Source: Ovis canadensis (lineage: Eukaryota > Chordata > Mammalia > Artiodactyla > Bovidae). Taken from it: a stretch of 64,000 nt of DNA. Positions within the stretch are counted from its first letter, which is position 1. Every line of letters begins with the position of its first letter. Below are positions 33,891 to 45,667 of the stretch, one piece after another. Position numbers and translations under genes: made by a program. The notes under the pieces were generated by a model. That model ran no database searches and was not told the origin of the DNA. It was given only the letters and a program-made list of their open reading frames with translations. The stretch is taken from the NCBI RefSeq assembly GCF_042477335.2, contig NC_091260.1, positions 62,955,501-63,019,500 on the forward strand. Direction: 5' to 3'.

Positions 33891-34598
33891 GAGGTTGCAA
33901 AAATTCCAGGTTAAAGCAAACTGTGACTTTAAAAAAAAATTTACAAACATATAAAATGACCTCAGTGATATGGGTGAGGAAAAAAGTTGCTGACCTGAGT
34001 AAGTTTGCAAATAAGGGGACATTAAAAGACCAGCGAAACTGTATATAAGTAATAAAGTTATATCATAAGGAGTATGGGTTAAAAATGCTGACGCTGCTAT
34101 AATGTATACTAGAACTGAACAATTAAGGGAATGGATAGTGGGCAGTGTGGGAGCCAACTTCTTAACAGCTTGAGTGGGAGTTTACAGATAAGAAAGGAGA
34201 GAAGAAAAGAGCAGTATGAACTCATGTTTACCTTAATATAGATACAGATAACTACATACAGAAATATTACATATGTGCATTATATAAGGTTACTATACAT
34301 GCATATATTACATTTCTCTGTCAGCCAAGAAGGCCTGGGACAAAAACATCCCTGGAGCAGGAGCAAACTTAAACATAGTTCTTCATGTGTAATATCATCC
34401 TGCTGTAAAAAGAAGCAGGATTCCAGGGACAAATGAATGATTCTAACAATGGGACAGGAAATATACAAGATAAGTCTAGAACATTGTTTAGTATCAGAGT
34501 AACAAGTTGCTCTGAAACAACCAAACAATCTCAAAGGAACAGAACAAATTGAAGGAACTAGCAAAAGTCAAAGCTAGAACAATTTGTGTAACAAAATA
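33891..34598. other. Unassigned DNA, perhaps old repeats
   Basis: The region is less simple than neighbouring AT-rich DNA and may be old repeat, but I could not match it. No exon recognised. Confidence 0.35.
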
Positions 34599-34607
34599 AA
34601 TGAAATG

Positions 34608-34956
34608 CTTGCTTTTGTTCAGTCTCTCAATTGTGTCTTTGTGACCCCATGGACTGCAGCACACCAGCGCTCCCTGTCCTTCACCATCTCCCAGAGCTTG
34701 CTTAAATTCATGCCCATCGAGTGAGTCAGCAATGCTATCCAACTGTCTCATCCTCTGTCATCCCCTTCTCCACCTGCCCTCAATCTTTCCCAGCGTCAGG
34801 ATCTTTTCCAATGAATTAGTTCTTCCATCAGGAGGCCAAAGTATTGGAGCTTCAGCTACAACATCAGTCCTTCCGAAGAATATTCATGGTTGATTTCCTT
34901 TAGGATTGACTGGTGTGATCTTCTTGCAATCCAAGGGATTCTCAAGAATCTTCTCC
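34608..34956 (-). mobile_element. BovB 3' end, 5'-truncated, exact target duplication
   Basis: About 350 bp of the BovB 3' region with the older cttttgttcagtctctcaa terminus. AATGAAATG flanks it at 34599-34607 and 34957-34965. Confidence 0.92.
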
Positions 34957-34965
34957 AATGAAATG

Positions 34966-35393
34966 GTATTGATTTATTTAAAAAAGGAATAAAATAAATA
35001 TCCATAAGTCTATAATCATATAATTAAATGATTTAATAAATATATGTATAAAAAGGACAATTAAGTCTCTCATGCAGAACAGCTCCACCTAATTATTATA
35101 CATTCTCTACCCTGTGTCTGAAATTAATATAGGTACTTTCATTTTTTGGTGCAACTTTGTCTCCACTGTTTCTCTGTCTTTTATGGTTTTAAATGAGCAT
35201 CTTGCATGATTCTGTTTTATCTTCAGTTTTAGCATATCTGTTGCACTCTTATCCTACTTTTTTAGGTTGCCTTCAAGTTTACAATATACATGTAAATTTA
35301 GTCCAAGACCAATTTAAAATAACACTATTCGTATTCACAGGTAATACTAGTACCCTATCATGATAAAGCAATCTTTCGCTGTCATTCATTTCA
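34966..35393. other. AT-rich DNA, nothing recognised
   Basis: No feature recognised. Confidence 0.5.
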
Positions 35394-35394
35394 C

Positions 35395-35429
<35 letters not shown>
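35394..35429 (+). repeat. (CA)n microsatellite
   Basis: About 17 uninterrupted CA units. The minus-strand frame reading a run of alternating cysteine and valine (35279-35473) is made by this repeat. Confidence 0.96.
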
Positions 35430-35430
<1 letters not shown>

Positions 35431-35544
35431 GTATAATGTATACAATTAAATACATTGTTATAATTTTGAACAAGTATCTATTATATCAGTTGATTTAAGG
35501 AAAATAAAAGTTTTTATTTTAACAACAGTCCTTCTCTATGAGCT

Positions 35545-35712
35545 TCATTGGGGGCGGAGTTGGTAAAGAATCCATCTGCAATGCATGAGACACGAGTTCT
35601 ATCCCTGGGTTGGGAAGATCCGATGGAGGAGAAAATGTCAACCCACTCCAGTATTCTTGCCTGGAAGGCTACAGTCCATGGGGTCACATAGAGGGACACA
35701 ACTAGCAACCAA
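35545..35712 (+). mobile_element. Bov-tA SINE, internally shortened
   Basis: Has ggagttggtaaagaatcc, a normal middle block and cagtccatggggtcacata, with about 25 bp missing between cttgcctgga and aggctacag. Confidence 0.88.
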
Positions 35713-36004
35713 TCTTTCTCTGATGCTCCTCTCTTTTTAAATTTAGATCAAGGTTTCTAATGTGTATCTTTTATCTTCTTCTTGCTAAATAACACTGTTT
35801 TCTTGCAAGCAGTTCTACTCGCTGTTTAGTTTCAATATTGGAATTGGAAGATCTCAGAGGATATGTGGGTTTTCAAGAGGAAGTTGGAAATAACATCATC
35901 CAAGTAGCAACTGGTTATACCATCTGATACCTAATAATTTTTGAACACATGTTGATATTGTTTTATTTTGTAACAGTATAAAAGCAAAAATATGCAATGT
36001 TTGT
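35713..36004. other. AT-rich DNA, nothing recognised
   Basis: No feature recognised. Confidence 0.5.
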
Positions 36005-36015
36005 TTTTATACTAT

Positions 36016-36253
36016 CAGTTTAGTTCAGTCGCTCAGTCGTGTCTGACTCTTTGTGACCCCATGGACTGCATCACCCCAGGCCTCCCAGTCTTATCACCAA
36101 CTCTCAGAACTTGCTCAAACTCATGTCCATCGAGTCGGTGAGGCCATCCAACCATCTCATCCTCTATCGTCCCCTTCTCCTCCTGCCTTCAATCTTTCCC
36201 AGCATCAGGGTCTTTTCCAATGAATCAGTTCTTCTCATCAGGTGGCCAGTGTA
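36016..36253 (-). mobile_element. BovB 3' end, exact target duplication
   Basis: A 238-bp 3' fragment (cagtttagttcagtcgctca to catcaggtggccagtg). TTTTATACTAT flanks it exactly at 36005-36015 and 36254-36264. Confidence 0.94.
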
Positions 36254-36264
36254 TTTTATACTAT

Positions 36265-36976
36265 ACCAAGTGGCAATTATGCCACATATCAGTGATAAGA
36301 ATTATTAATTATAATTAACATTCTTTCCAACAGTCAGACAATGCAAGTATTCAAGGAAAAATGAAGGCAAATCAAACTTTTAAATATTCAGAGGTCTTTG
36401 TAAAAACAAAATTGAAAATGAAGTTATAAACAAAAGTTAAAACAATTTTAAGCACAAAGCAGAGTTTCTAACAGAAGAGTTTTTATTGTTTATAAAGAAG
36501 TAAACAGTACATGCATTTAAAATAAATAATACATAATGTCAGTTTAGGTAAGTAAGTTCAAAATATTTGCTTTACCCAGAGGGACTTGAAGCATTTGAAC
36601 ATTTTTTGGTTTGATTTCTGAGCCATAAGCATATAAGAGTTCATTTAAATTTATGAGATAATTAAATTAATACATTTAGAAGTACAGATATACCAAATCA
36701 GCACCAAATACACTCATATAGCTCAGAGATAATAAGATAGTTTTGCATTTCTTGAGATATGATTTTATATGACAATGAAGCCAAAGTGTCTACATTGTTA
36801 GCAAAGGTAACAGGAGAATAAATTGAGGAGAATAAGCATGATATATCAAGGATTGTATTAGATAATCAAAATACACAGTCCATGAAAAAAGTTTGTTTTT
36901 TTCCAAGTGAAGATATATAAGATATATACACATAGTTAAAACATGATTCACAACTGCAGAAACTAAATAATTTGAC
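36265..36976. other. AT-rich DNA, nothing recognised
   Basis: No feature recognised. Confidence 0.5.
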
Positions 36977-37192
36977 CTGAAGTGAATTGAAGTGAAGTCA
37001 CTCAGTCGTGTCCTACTCTTTGCAACCCCATGGACTGTAGACCACCAGGATCCTCTGTCCATGGGATTTTCCAGGCAATAGTCCTGGAATGGATTGCCAT
37101 TTCCTTCTCCAGGGGATCTTCCCAACCCAGGGATTGAACCCAGGTCTCCCGCATTGTAGACAGATGCTTTACCATCTGAGCCACCAGGGAAG
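36977..37192 (-). mobile_element. Bov-tA SINE, well preserved
   Basis: From gaagtcactcagtcgtgtcc to catctgagccaccagggaag with few changes, so among the younger copies. Confidence 0.94.
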
Positions 37193-38480
37193 TCATTTCT
37201 CTCTTTTCAAGTTCAACATTTTAGTAAAATGAGTGGAAAACCATTGAAAAAATTTTCATCATGGAACTACTTCTCAAGTGTTTACATGGGAATCAAAAGA
37301 AAATCACTTTTTTTCTTGATACAAATATGCTTTTTTCTACCCAAATCAAAGCTATTCTTTTTGCACTGTGATTCATATATAAAGTGTGGAGTAAATTATT
37401 GTCAAACTAATTTACAAAATGGCCATGAGAATAGTGTTTAATAGTTACAGATAATTTAACATTTGCCTCCTTTATTACCTGAGAAATCCTTGTTCTGTAC
37501 ATGAGTAGCATTGGCCATATGTGTCTATAATTAATTACAAATTACCTACTTAATTGATGATACCTGGCACAGCTGTTTTTTTTTCCTTGAAACTGTTTAA
37601 GCATTGAAATATTCATTAATTTCTGTAGCCATTTGTACATTCATATTTATGTAATGCACTAGTTCATTTACAAGTTGAAAATTTATTCCTTATTAATCAT
37701 CATAAACATTAATATTTAATCAATGAAATTTGAAATTTTACACAAAGATGCTACAATTGCTGTTACTTACTATGATAGTAGGAAAGTTTCACACCTACTG
37801 CACTTTCTATTCTGCTAGGGCTTGTAGACTTGTTCAGGACATTAATCAGAGAATGTAATGACAGCACAGCCAATCTTGAGATTCAGTAATTGCCCTAATA
37901 TATTTCATGAGTCTTTCTTCCCTGAAAAATACGACTCTGCAGGAGGTAAAGTTCTGCGAAGCATTTCGCTAGAAATAAACTTCTCTAAATATGCTTAAGA
38001 GAGCGATCGAAAAATGTTTACCAAAAGGAGAGGGTCGTGGGAAGAAAGTTTGATTGATAGTTTAAGTAAGGTTCAATAAAATCTAAGATGGAGAACAGGT
38101 ACATGCAGAGGGATAACCCTTGAAACACCTAGAAGAAATATTTTACAAATCAACATGATAAGCTTATGGGGGAACCCCAAAAGACACAAATAGCAAAATG
38201 TTCCCGCATCAATAGTACTTGACTTTCAAAGTAGAAGGCAAGTATGGACTGACAACAAGAAAACATATTTCATAAAAAATAAATTTCATATCAAAATGCA
38301 TTTTATATATTCCATGGAGTGTACAACAGTGAATTCAAAATACCCATTACTTCAAGTAATTAAAGTGCTCTGTTTGTCTTAAACATTACATGTAATTTCA
38401 TAATACAGGGAAAATTGTATTTTATACATTTCTATTACAAATCAAAAATATAGAAAGTATATATTTTTATATGTATGTCT
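37193..38480. other. AT-rich DNA with a CpG-bearing patch
   Basis: No repeat or exon recognised. Six CpG dinucleotides fall between 37932 and 38037, unusual for the surrounding repeat-free DNA. Confidence 0.45.
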
Positions 38481-38489
38481 AAATATGTA

Positions 38490-38728
38490 CTTTGGCCACC
38501 TCATGTGAAGAGTTGACTCATTGGAAAAGACTCTGATGCTGGGAGGAATTGGGGGCAGGAGGAGAAGGGGACGACAGAGGATGAGATGGTTGGTGGCATC
38601 ACCGACTCGATGGACATGAGTTTGAGTGAACTCCAGGAGTTGGTGATAGACAGGGAGGCCTGGCGTGCTGCGATTCATGGGGTCGCAAAGAATCGGACAC
38701 GACTGAGCGACTGAACTGAACTGAACTG
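38490..38728 (+). mobile_element. BovB 3' end, exact target duplication
   Basis: A 239-bp fragment starting at ctttggccacctcatgtg and ending in repeated ctgaa. AAATATGTA flanks it at 38481-38489 and 38729-38737. It retains CpGs (gggacgac, accgactcgatgg), so it looks young. Confidence 0.94.
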
Positions 38729-38800
38729 AAATATGTAAGGAATTAAGCTAGTATTTACAATTAATTTATACATACACATATATACATGCATTGCATACTT

Positions 38801-39018
38801 GCATGCTAGGCAGCTTCAGTCGTGTCCCACTCTTTATGACCCTATGGACTACAGCCCACCAGGCTCCCTCATCCAAGGGATTCTCCTGGCAAGAGTATTG
38901 GAGTGGGTTACCGTGTCCTCCTCTAGGGAATCTTTCTGACCCAGGAATCCAGCCCCCTTCTTTTATGTGTCCTGCATTGTCAGGTGACTTCTTGACCACT
39001 AGTGCCACCTAGGAAGCC
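38801..39018 (-). mobile_element. Bov-tA2-type SINE
   Basis: Starts gcatgctaggcagcttcag and ends ccacctaggaagccc. Complete, moderately diverged, with a short insertion near ttcttttatgtg. Confidence 0.92.
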
Positions 39019-39108
39019 CATAAATGAATGTATGCACACATAAATATATGTGGATCAAGTAACTAATCCACACAGTGAGAACTAAGTATAATAGAATATA
39101 TGAATGTA

Positions 39109-39322
39109 TAATCCTGATGGCTCAGACAATACACAATTTGCTTGCAATGCAGGAGACATGGTTTCAATCCCTGGCTTGGGAAGATCCTCTGGAGAAGGGA
39201 ATGGCCACCCATTCCAGTATCCTTGCTGGACAGAGGAGCAAGGATATTTCATGGACAGAGGAGCTTAGCGGGCTATAGTACACTGGGTCACAAAGTCAGA
39301 CATGACTAAGCGACTAACACTT
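39109..39322 (+). mobile_element. Bov-tA SINE with a local duplication
   Basis: Head aatcctgatggctcagac, tail gtcagacatgactaagcgac. The phrase ggacagaggagc occurs twice (from about 39229 and 39254), a small internal duplication. Confidence 0.9.
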
Positions 39323-40757
39323 TTACTTTCTTTAGTACTATAATGTTATATTATAGAAACTTTTCTTGATTAAAGAAACTATTAATTGAAAATATAAACT
39401 GATATCTACATGTCCAAAATATAGAGATTTCTTTAGAAATCATTAGATCTGATTGAGTGCTTCTTATTATATGTACTTTGCATATAAAATATAGAAAGCA
39501 AATTTTATATATCGTTTTCCATTGTTGTTGATTTGTCTTTATAATACTTGATTATGGCATGAATGTGATCATCTCATATTGAAGAATTAGAAAGAAGTCA
39601 ATTTTAAAATGAAAAGTCACATTGTACAGATAACACTGCATATAAAAATAAATTTGTGAGCATAAAATACCCAATATCCTGCTATAAACTTTAAATGTCT
39701 TCAAGATAATATCTGGGGTTTAGATTAAGTTTATTTCATAAATGTTCAACAATAATCCATTTAAACCTAATTATTTCATAAAATGGATGAAATCTCTTTA
39801 AGTAAATTTCTTTGGGTAAATGGGGAAATTTCAAAAGAAGGAATTGAGCTATTAAAGTGAAGCGCAGAAATGTAGTTTCATGAATAACCTCTCAAAAAAA
39901 TTAGAAATAGCAATTCATATAATATGCCATCGTTTAAATAAAACTCAGTGCTTATATACTTTCATTCTTAGAAGTAACATGTTTAGAACAAAATAAATAT
40001 TAGGACAGTGATTATTTTAAATGATTCATAGGCATCTTTATATTGGTATTGCACATTCATGTTTTAATTTCATCACCTTATATTATCTTTTAGTATCTAA
40101 TTAATGAGATGAGAAACAGATGCTCAGTGATATTAGTTGGCTGATTAGTAAACAGCAGATATCAAAGGAAGAACAAAAGTCAAGCCAAAACTTTCATTTT
40201 ATTTTCTTTAAACTTTTTCTTGCATTGGAGATTTATGGCTCAAAGTTTTTTTCAAATGATAAATTCATGACAGAAAAGGTTCTATAATTATTTTAATAAA
40301 GATTCTAAAATCTGTTTATATGAAGAACTAGACATCACAGTTATTTGGACAAGAGAATAAAATGAGTAGCAAAAGAAATAGAGAACCAGTAAGTAACAGA
40401 CATGGTCAAAGACAGTAAGGGAGGAAAATAGTTTAAGAAGAACATAGAATGATAAATGTCATACAGTATAGAATGATGAAATATGTGAATACATGGAAAT
40501 CAGTAATACAAAGATTATTATCAATTTTGCAAGAGCAGTTCAAATTGTAAAAATGGTAGCCATAATGCTGTTGGTTGAAAATCAAACAATAATAAATTAA
40601 GCTAAATCTATCCGCATGTCTACAAGTTCCCTAAGGTACCAGGTAAAAGGTGAGAGACAGGGAAAGAGGCATGGAAATAGAGTGATTAATACCATGGCCT
40701 GTGGAACCTAACCTTGCTTCTGCCCAAGGGGCAGAAAGACAAATTAAGAGTAAGACA
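39323..40757. other. AT-rich DNA, nothing recognised
   Basis: About 1.4 kb without recognised repeats or exons. Confidence 0.5.
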
Positions 40758-40765
40758 AAAGATAC

Positions 40766-42096
40766 CATCAGTTTAGTTCAGTTACTCAGTCATGTCCAAC
40801 TCATTGTGACGCCAAGGACTGCAGCATGCCAGGCTTCCCTGTCCATCACCAACTTCCAGAGCCTGCTCAAACTCATGTTCCTCAAGTTGGTGATGCCATT
40901 CAGTCATCTCATCCTCTGCTGTCCCCTTCTCCTCCTGCCTTCGATCTTTCCCAGAATCAGAGTCTTTTCAAATAAGTCAGCTTTTTGCATAGGATGGCCA
41001 AAGTATTGGAGCTTTAGCTTCAGTATCAGTCCTTCCAATGAATATTCAGGACTGAGTTCCTTTAGGATTGACTGCTTTGATCTGCTTGCTGTCCAAAGGA
41101 TTCTCAAGAGTCTTCTCCGTCATCACAGTTCAAAACATCAATTCTTCAGTGCTCAGCTTTCTTGATGGTCCAACTCTCACATCCATACATAACTACTGGA
41201 AAAACCATAGCTTTGACTATGTGAACTTTTGGTCAGTAGAGTAATGTCTGTGCTTTTTAGCAGGCTGTCTAGGTTTGTCAGAGCTTTTCTTCAAAGGAGC
41301 AAGTGTCTTTTAATTTCATGGCTGCAGTCACCAACTGCAGTGACTTTGGAGCCCAAGAAAATAAAGTCTCTGACTGTTTTCATTATTTCTCCATCTATGT
41401 GACATGAAGTGATGGGACCAAATGACTTAAAGTTTTTGAACTTTAAGTTTTAAGCCAGATTTTTCACTAACCTCTTTCATGTTCATCAAGAGGTTCTTTA
41501 GTTCCTTTTCACTTTCTGCCATAAGGGTGGTGTCATCTACATATCACGTTATTGATATTTCTCCCGGCAATCTTGATTCCAAGTTGTGCTTCATCCAGCC
41601 TAGCATTTCACATGATGTACTCTGCATATATGTTAAATAAGCAGGGTGATAATTTGCAGCCTTGTCATACTCCTTTCCCAATTTGGAACCAGTCCATTGT
41701 TCAATGTCCAATTCTAACTGTAGCTTCTTGACCTGCATACAGATTTCTCAGGAGGCAGGTAAGGTAGTCTGGTATTCCCATCTCTTGAAGAATTTTCTGT
41801 AGTTTGTTGTGATCCACACAGTCAAAGGGTTTAGCATAGTCAATGAAGCAGAAGTAGATGTTCTTCTGGATTATCTTGCCTTTTCCATGATCCAATGAAT
41901 TTTGACAATTTGTTGTCTCGTTCCTCTGCATTTTCTAAATCCAGCTTGAACATGATGAAATTCCAGCTGAGCTATTTCAAATCCTTAAAAATTATGCTGT
42001 TAAAGTGCTGCATTCAATATGCCAGCACATTTTAAAAACTCAGCAGTGGCCACAGGACTGGAAATGAACATTTTTATTCCAATCCCAAAGAAAGGC
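40766..42096 (-). mobile_element. BovB LINE with inverted 5' segment
   Basis: From 40766 to about 41955 the minus strand reads BovB from the RT QAGF-type region to the 3' end. From about 41956 the orientation flips: plus-strand gaaattccagctgagctatt and ccagcacattttaaaaactc encode the RT segment that normally lies just upstream. AAAGATAC flanks the whole unit at 40758-40765 and 42097-42104, so both parts arrived together. This is the pattern of twin priming. About 150 bp of BovB between the parts is absent. Confidence 0.85.
41701..41931 (-). pseudogene. BovB RT palm fragment
   Basis: The frame encodes QKNIYFCFIDYAKPFDCVDH (motif A with A to P substitution) and MGIPDYLTCLLRNLYAGQEA. The rest of RT is in other frames. 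Dead copy. Confidence 0.85.
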
Positions 42097-42118
42097 AAAG
42101 ATACTATAATCAAAGTAT

Positions 42119-42256
42119 TTTGTTGTTGTTCAGTTGTTCAGTTGTGTCCAACTCTTTGTGACCCTGGGCTGAAGCATGCCAGGCTTCTCTGTCCTTCACT
42201 GTCTCTTGGAGTTTGTTCAAACTCATGCCAATTGTGTAAATCATGCCATCCAAGGT
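42119..42256 (-). mobile_element. BovB 3' end, older subfamily
   Basis: Begins with ttgttgttgttcagttgttc and ends in gatgccatcc-like sequence (atcatgccatccaagg). Only about 138 bp. It sits 15 bp from the 5'-inverted BovB. Confidence 0.85.
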
Positions 42257-42258
42257 AT

Positions 42259-42822
42259 ATAGCATTTTGATACAATTAAGAGATAAAGGGGGGAAAAGAA
42301 GTGATGGAAGAGAAACTTTAAGACTGTGAGAAAATACTAAAAATAGATGAAGTACTATGGTTCTAAGTAATGGTAATAAATTTGAGTCTTTTTTTAAAAA
42401 TGAAGTATCAGCAGAGTACTCAGTTATAAAGGTAAACATATTGAAAATGACCTTGTAAAGGATATTTGAGTGTATTTTTTTATGTACATATGGAGATATA
42501 ATAGTCTGCAGTCCCTGGAAACAGGTCAATTAACTTTATTCTGTCTCTGCTTCAGAGATGTGTTAGTTGTTGTAAAATTAGTATGCTTCCTCTAACAGGG
42601 CAACAGAAACCTCATGTATAATTTTAGACCAGGAAAAGATACCTTTCAATTAAGGTGCTGAAATTACCTCTAGCATCTATAGCACAAAACATAAAAAGAA
42701 TGAATGGTGATATGAAATGAAAGTTGCATGGGAAAATAAAGCACATAAAATAAGAGATTAAAATGTGGAAAATATCTGGCAATAAAAAGTAGTTATATTG
42801 AGATGATGATGTGGAATTTTAG
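42259..42822. other. AT-rich DNA, nothing recognised
   Basis: No feature recognised. Confidence 0.5.
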
Positions 42823-42830
42823 AAATGTGA

Positions 42831-44728
42831 GCCATGGTGCATTTGCCTGGTTTGATTTAATGTTACTTCTCTTAATAAAACTACATGATATCCAGTCTTG
42901 TATTTAATCCATTTTGAGTTTATTTTTGCAAATGGTATTAGAGAATGTTCTAATTTCTTTCTTTTACATGTAATTATCCAGTTTTCCCAGCACCACTTAT
43001 TGAAGAGACTGTTTTTTCTCCACTGCATATTCTTACCTCTTTTGTCATAGATTAGGTAACCATAAGTCTGCTGGTTTATTTCTATTTATCGATCTATATT
43101 TCTGTTTTGTGCCAGTACAATACTGTTTTGATTTTGTAGCTTTGTAATGTAGTCTGAAATAGGAAGCCTGATTCCTCCAGGTCTGTTTTTCTTTCTCAAG
43201 ATCGCTTTGGCAGTATGGGGTCTTTGGTATTTCCATGTGAGTTAGAATCTTGTTGTTGTTCTAATTCTGCGGAAAATGCTAATGATAATTTGATAAGGAA
43301 TGCACTGAATCTGTAGCTTTCCTAGGGTAGTATAGTTATTTTGACAATACAAATTCCTCCAATCCAGGAAAATTGTTTATATCTCCTTTGTGTCCTCTTT
43401 AATTTCTTTCATCAGTATCTTATAGTTTTCTGATTACAAGTCTTTTGCCTCTTTAGGTAGGTTTATTCCTAGGTATTTTATTCTTCTTGATGCTTTGAGA
43501 AATGAGAGTGTTTTCTTAATTTCTTTTTCTGATCTTTTATTGTTTGCAAAAACATAGGCAGAATATTCTTTGGCATAAAATCCAACAATATCTTTATAGT
43601 TCCATCTTCTGGTGAAGTGGAAATAAAAACAAACATAAACAAATGGGACCTAATTAAACTTAAAATCTTTTGCACATCAAAAGAAACCATAAACAAAATG
43701 AAAAAACAGCCTACAGAACAGGAGAAACCATTTGCAAATGCTGCACCTGACAAAGGATCAATCTCCAAAATATAAAAATAGGCCATACAGTTCAGTAGCA
43801 AAAATAAAAAAAAAAAATGGGCAGAAGATTTAACATAGATATTTCTCTCAAAGAGCCATACAGATGGCCAAAAGACACATGAAATGATGCTCAACTTTGC
43901 TAATTATTAGAAATATGCAAATCAAAACTGCAATGAGATACCACCTCATACCACTCAGAATGGTAGTTACCAAAAAGTCTAAATGCTGGAGAAGGTATAA
44001 AGAGAAAGGAACCCTCCTACACTGTAGGTGGGAATGTAAACTTGTACAGTCACTTTGGAGAACAGTGTGGAACTTCCTGAAAAAAACTAAAAATACTGAA
44101 TGGTCCTGAAATCCCGCTTCCAGGCATACATCAGGAAAAAAATACAATTTGAAAAGATACACGCACCCTAATGTTCAATGCAGCACTATTTATAATAGCC
44201 AAGAGATGGAAGCAACCTAAATGTCCATAGACAGAAGAATGGTTAAAGATGATGTGGTATATTTATACAATGGAATATTGCTCAGCAATAAAAGATGAAA
44301 TAATGTCATTTGCAGCATGATGGACGAATCTAGAGATTTTCATGCTGGGCTAAATAAGACAAAGAAAGGCAAATATCATATGATACTGCTTCTATGTAAA
44401 ATATAAAAAATGATGCAAATGAGCTTAGATATAAAATGAAATAGATCCACAGATATAGAAAAGAAGCATATGATTCTCAAAGGGGAAAATGGAAGATAAA
44501 TGTGAGGATTTATGTTAACAGAAACACTCTGCTATACATAAAATAGATAACCAACAGGGACCTATTTAATAGCACAGACTATACTCAATATTTTGTAATA
44601 AATTATAATGAAAATAATCTGAAAAAATAAATATATATATTTATAATTGAATCACTTAGTTGAACACCTAAAACTAACACAACATGGTAAATCAGCTATA
44701 CTTGAATTAAAAAAAGAAAAAAATAGAT
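42831..44728 (+). mobile_element. L1 LINE with inverted 5' segment
   Basis: The right part (about 43546-44728, plus) is the ORF2 end, 3' UTR and an A-rich tail. The left part (42831 to about 43545) is ORF2 in minus orientation, with [16 protein letters not shown] on the minus strand at 42819-43028. The two parts are adjacent in ORF2 order. AAATGTGA flanks the unit at 42823-42830 and 44729-44736. Divergence is high, so this is older than the L1 at 22.4 kb. Confidence 0.85.
43897..44109 (+). pseudogene. L1 ORF2 C-terminal fragment
   Basis: The frame reads [20 protein letters not shown] and [20 protein letters not shown], the L1 ORF2 C-terminal cysteine region with CRWEC for the usual CWWEC. 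Ends at a stop after KNTEWS. Non-functional. Confidence 0.85.
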
Positions 44729-44736
44729 AAATGTGA

Positions 44737-45338
44737 ATGGAGTATTAATTGGTTGCACATCTAAGAAGCTTAAAGGGAGTTAAGAGGTTTCAGCATAAAT
44801 CCATATAACTATAAGGGAAATTGAATTCTTTGTCAAACCTTTACAGCTAGTGAAAACTTCAATGATTGAGATTTTTATTTTTTTTTAAAGAAAGCTGCTC
44901 ATGATGGACATAATAGCAAATATGACAGAATGGGCTCTGCAGAAGAAAAGCATAGTTAACTCAAAGACTCAATGTTAGAAACTGTCAAAAATTAAATACA
45001 AAAGAAGAATCTAAAGAAAGGAGGAGACAACAGAGTCATAATTGAGCTATGAGACAGATTCAAGTGATTTTATGTGTGTTATTTGAGATAACGGAGGAGA
45101 AGACAGAAATAAGAGAACAGAAAGAAATAGATTTGGAGGAAAAAATGGCTGAATATTGTCCACATATAATAAACACTATAAAGTCATTACTTCAAAAATC
45201 TCATTGAATTTCAAACACAAGAGATATAAAGAAACTGTTCTCACCTTTTTAAGAAGCATGATGAAATTTTGCATGGTCCCACTCTGTTCTGACCAGAACA
45301 CAAATCATCCCCTTGTCCAGTGTATCCTGCTATTAGTC
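44737..45338. other. AT-rich DNA, nothing recognised
   Basis: No feature recognised. Confidence 0.5.
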
Positions 45339-45587
45339 ACTTCAGTTCAGTTCAGTCACTCAGTCGTGTCCGACTCTTTGTGACCCCATGAATTACAGCA
45401 CACCAAACCTCCCTGTCCATCACCAACTCCCGGAGTTCACTCAAACTCATGTCCATCGAGTCAGTGATGCCATCCAGCCATCTCATCCTCTGTCATCTCC
45501 TTCTCCTCCTGCCCCCAATCCCTCCCAGCATCAAGGTCTTTTCCACTGAGTCAATTTTTCTCATGAGTTGGCCAAAGTACTGGAGTT
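45339..45587 (-). mobile_element. BovB 3' end
   Basis: A 250-bp fragment from cacttcagttcagttcagtc to ttggccaaagtactggag. Flanks TTAGTCACTT and TTAGCCAACTT resemble one another but are not a clean duplication. Confidence 0.92.
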
Positions 45588-45667
45588 AGCCAACTTAACT
45601 GGGCTGACTAATCAGCTGTCTTGGTACTGCAGCACTTGTGTTCACATAACCTTTATTTTACTTGTTT

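Noticed and set aside
35279..35473. Cysteine-valine repeat peptide on the minus strand
   Set aside because: Produced by the (CA)n microsatellite.
45339..45587. Clean target duplication around this BovB tail
   Set aside because: TTAGTCACTT and TTAGCCAACTT need a gap and a mismatch, so the match is not convincing.
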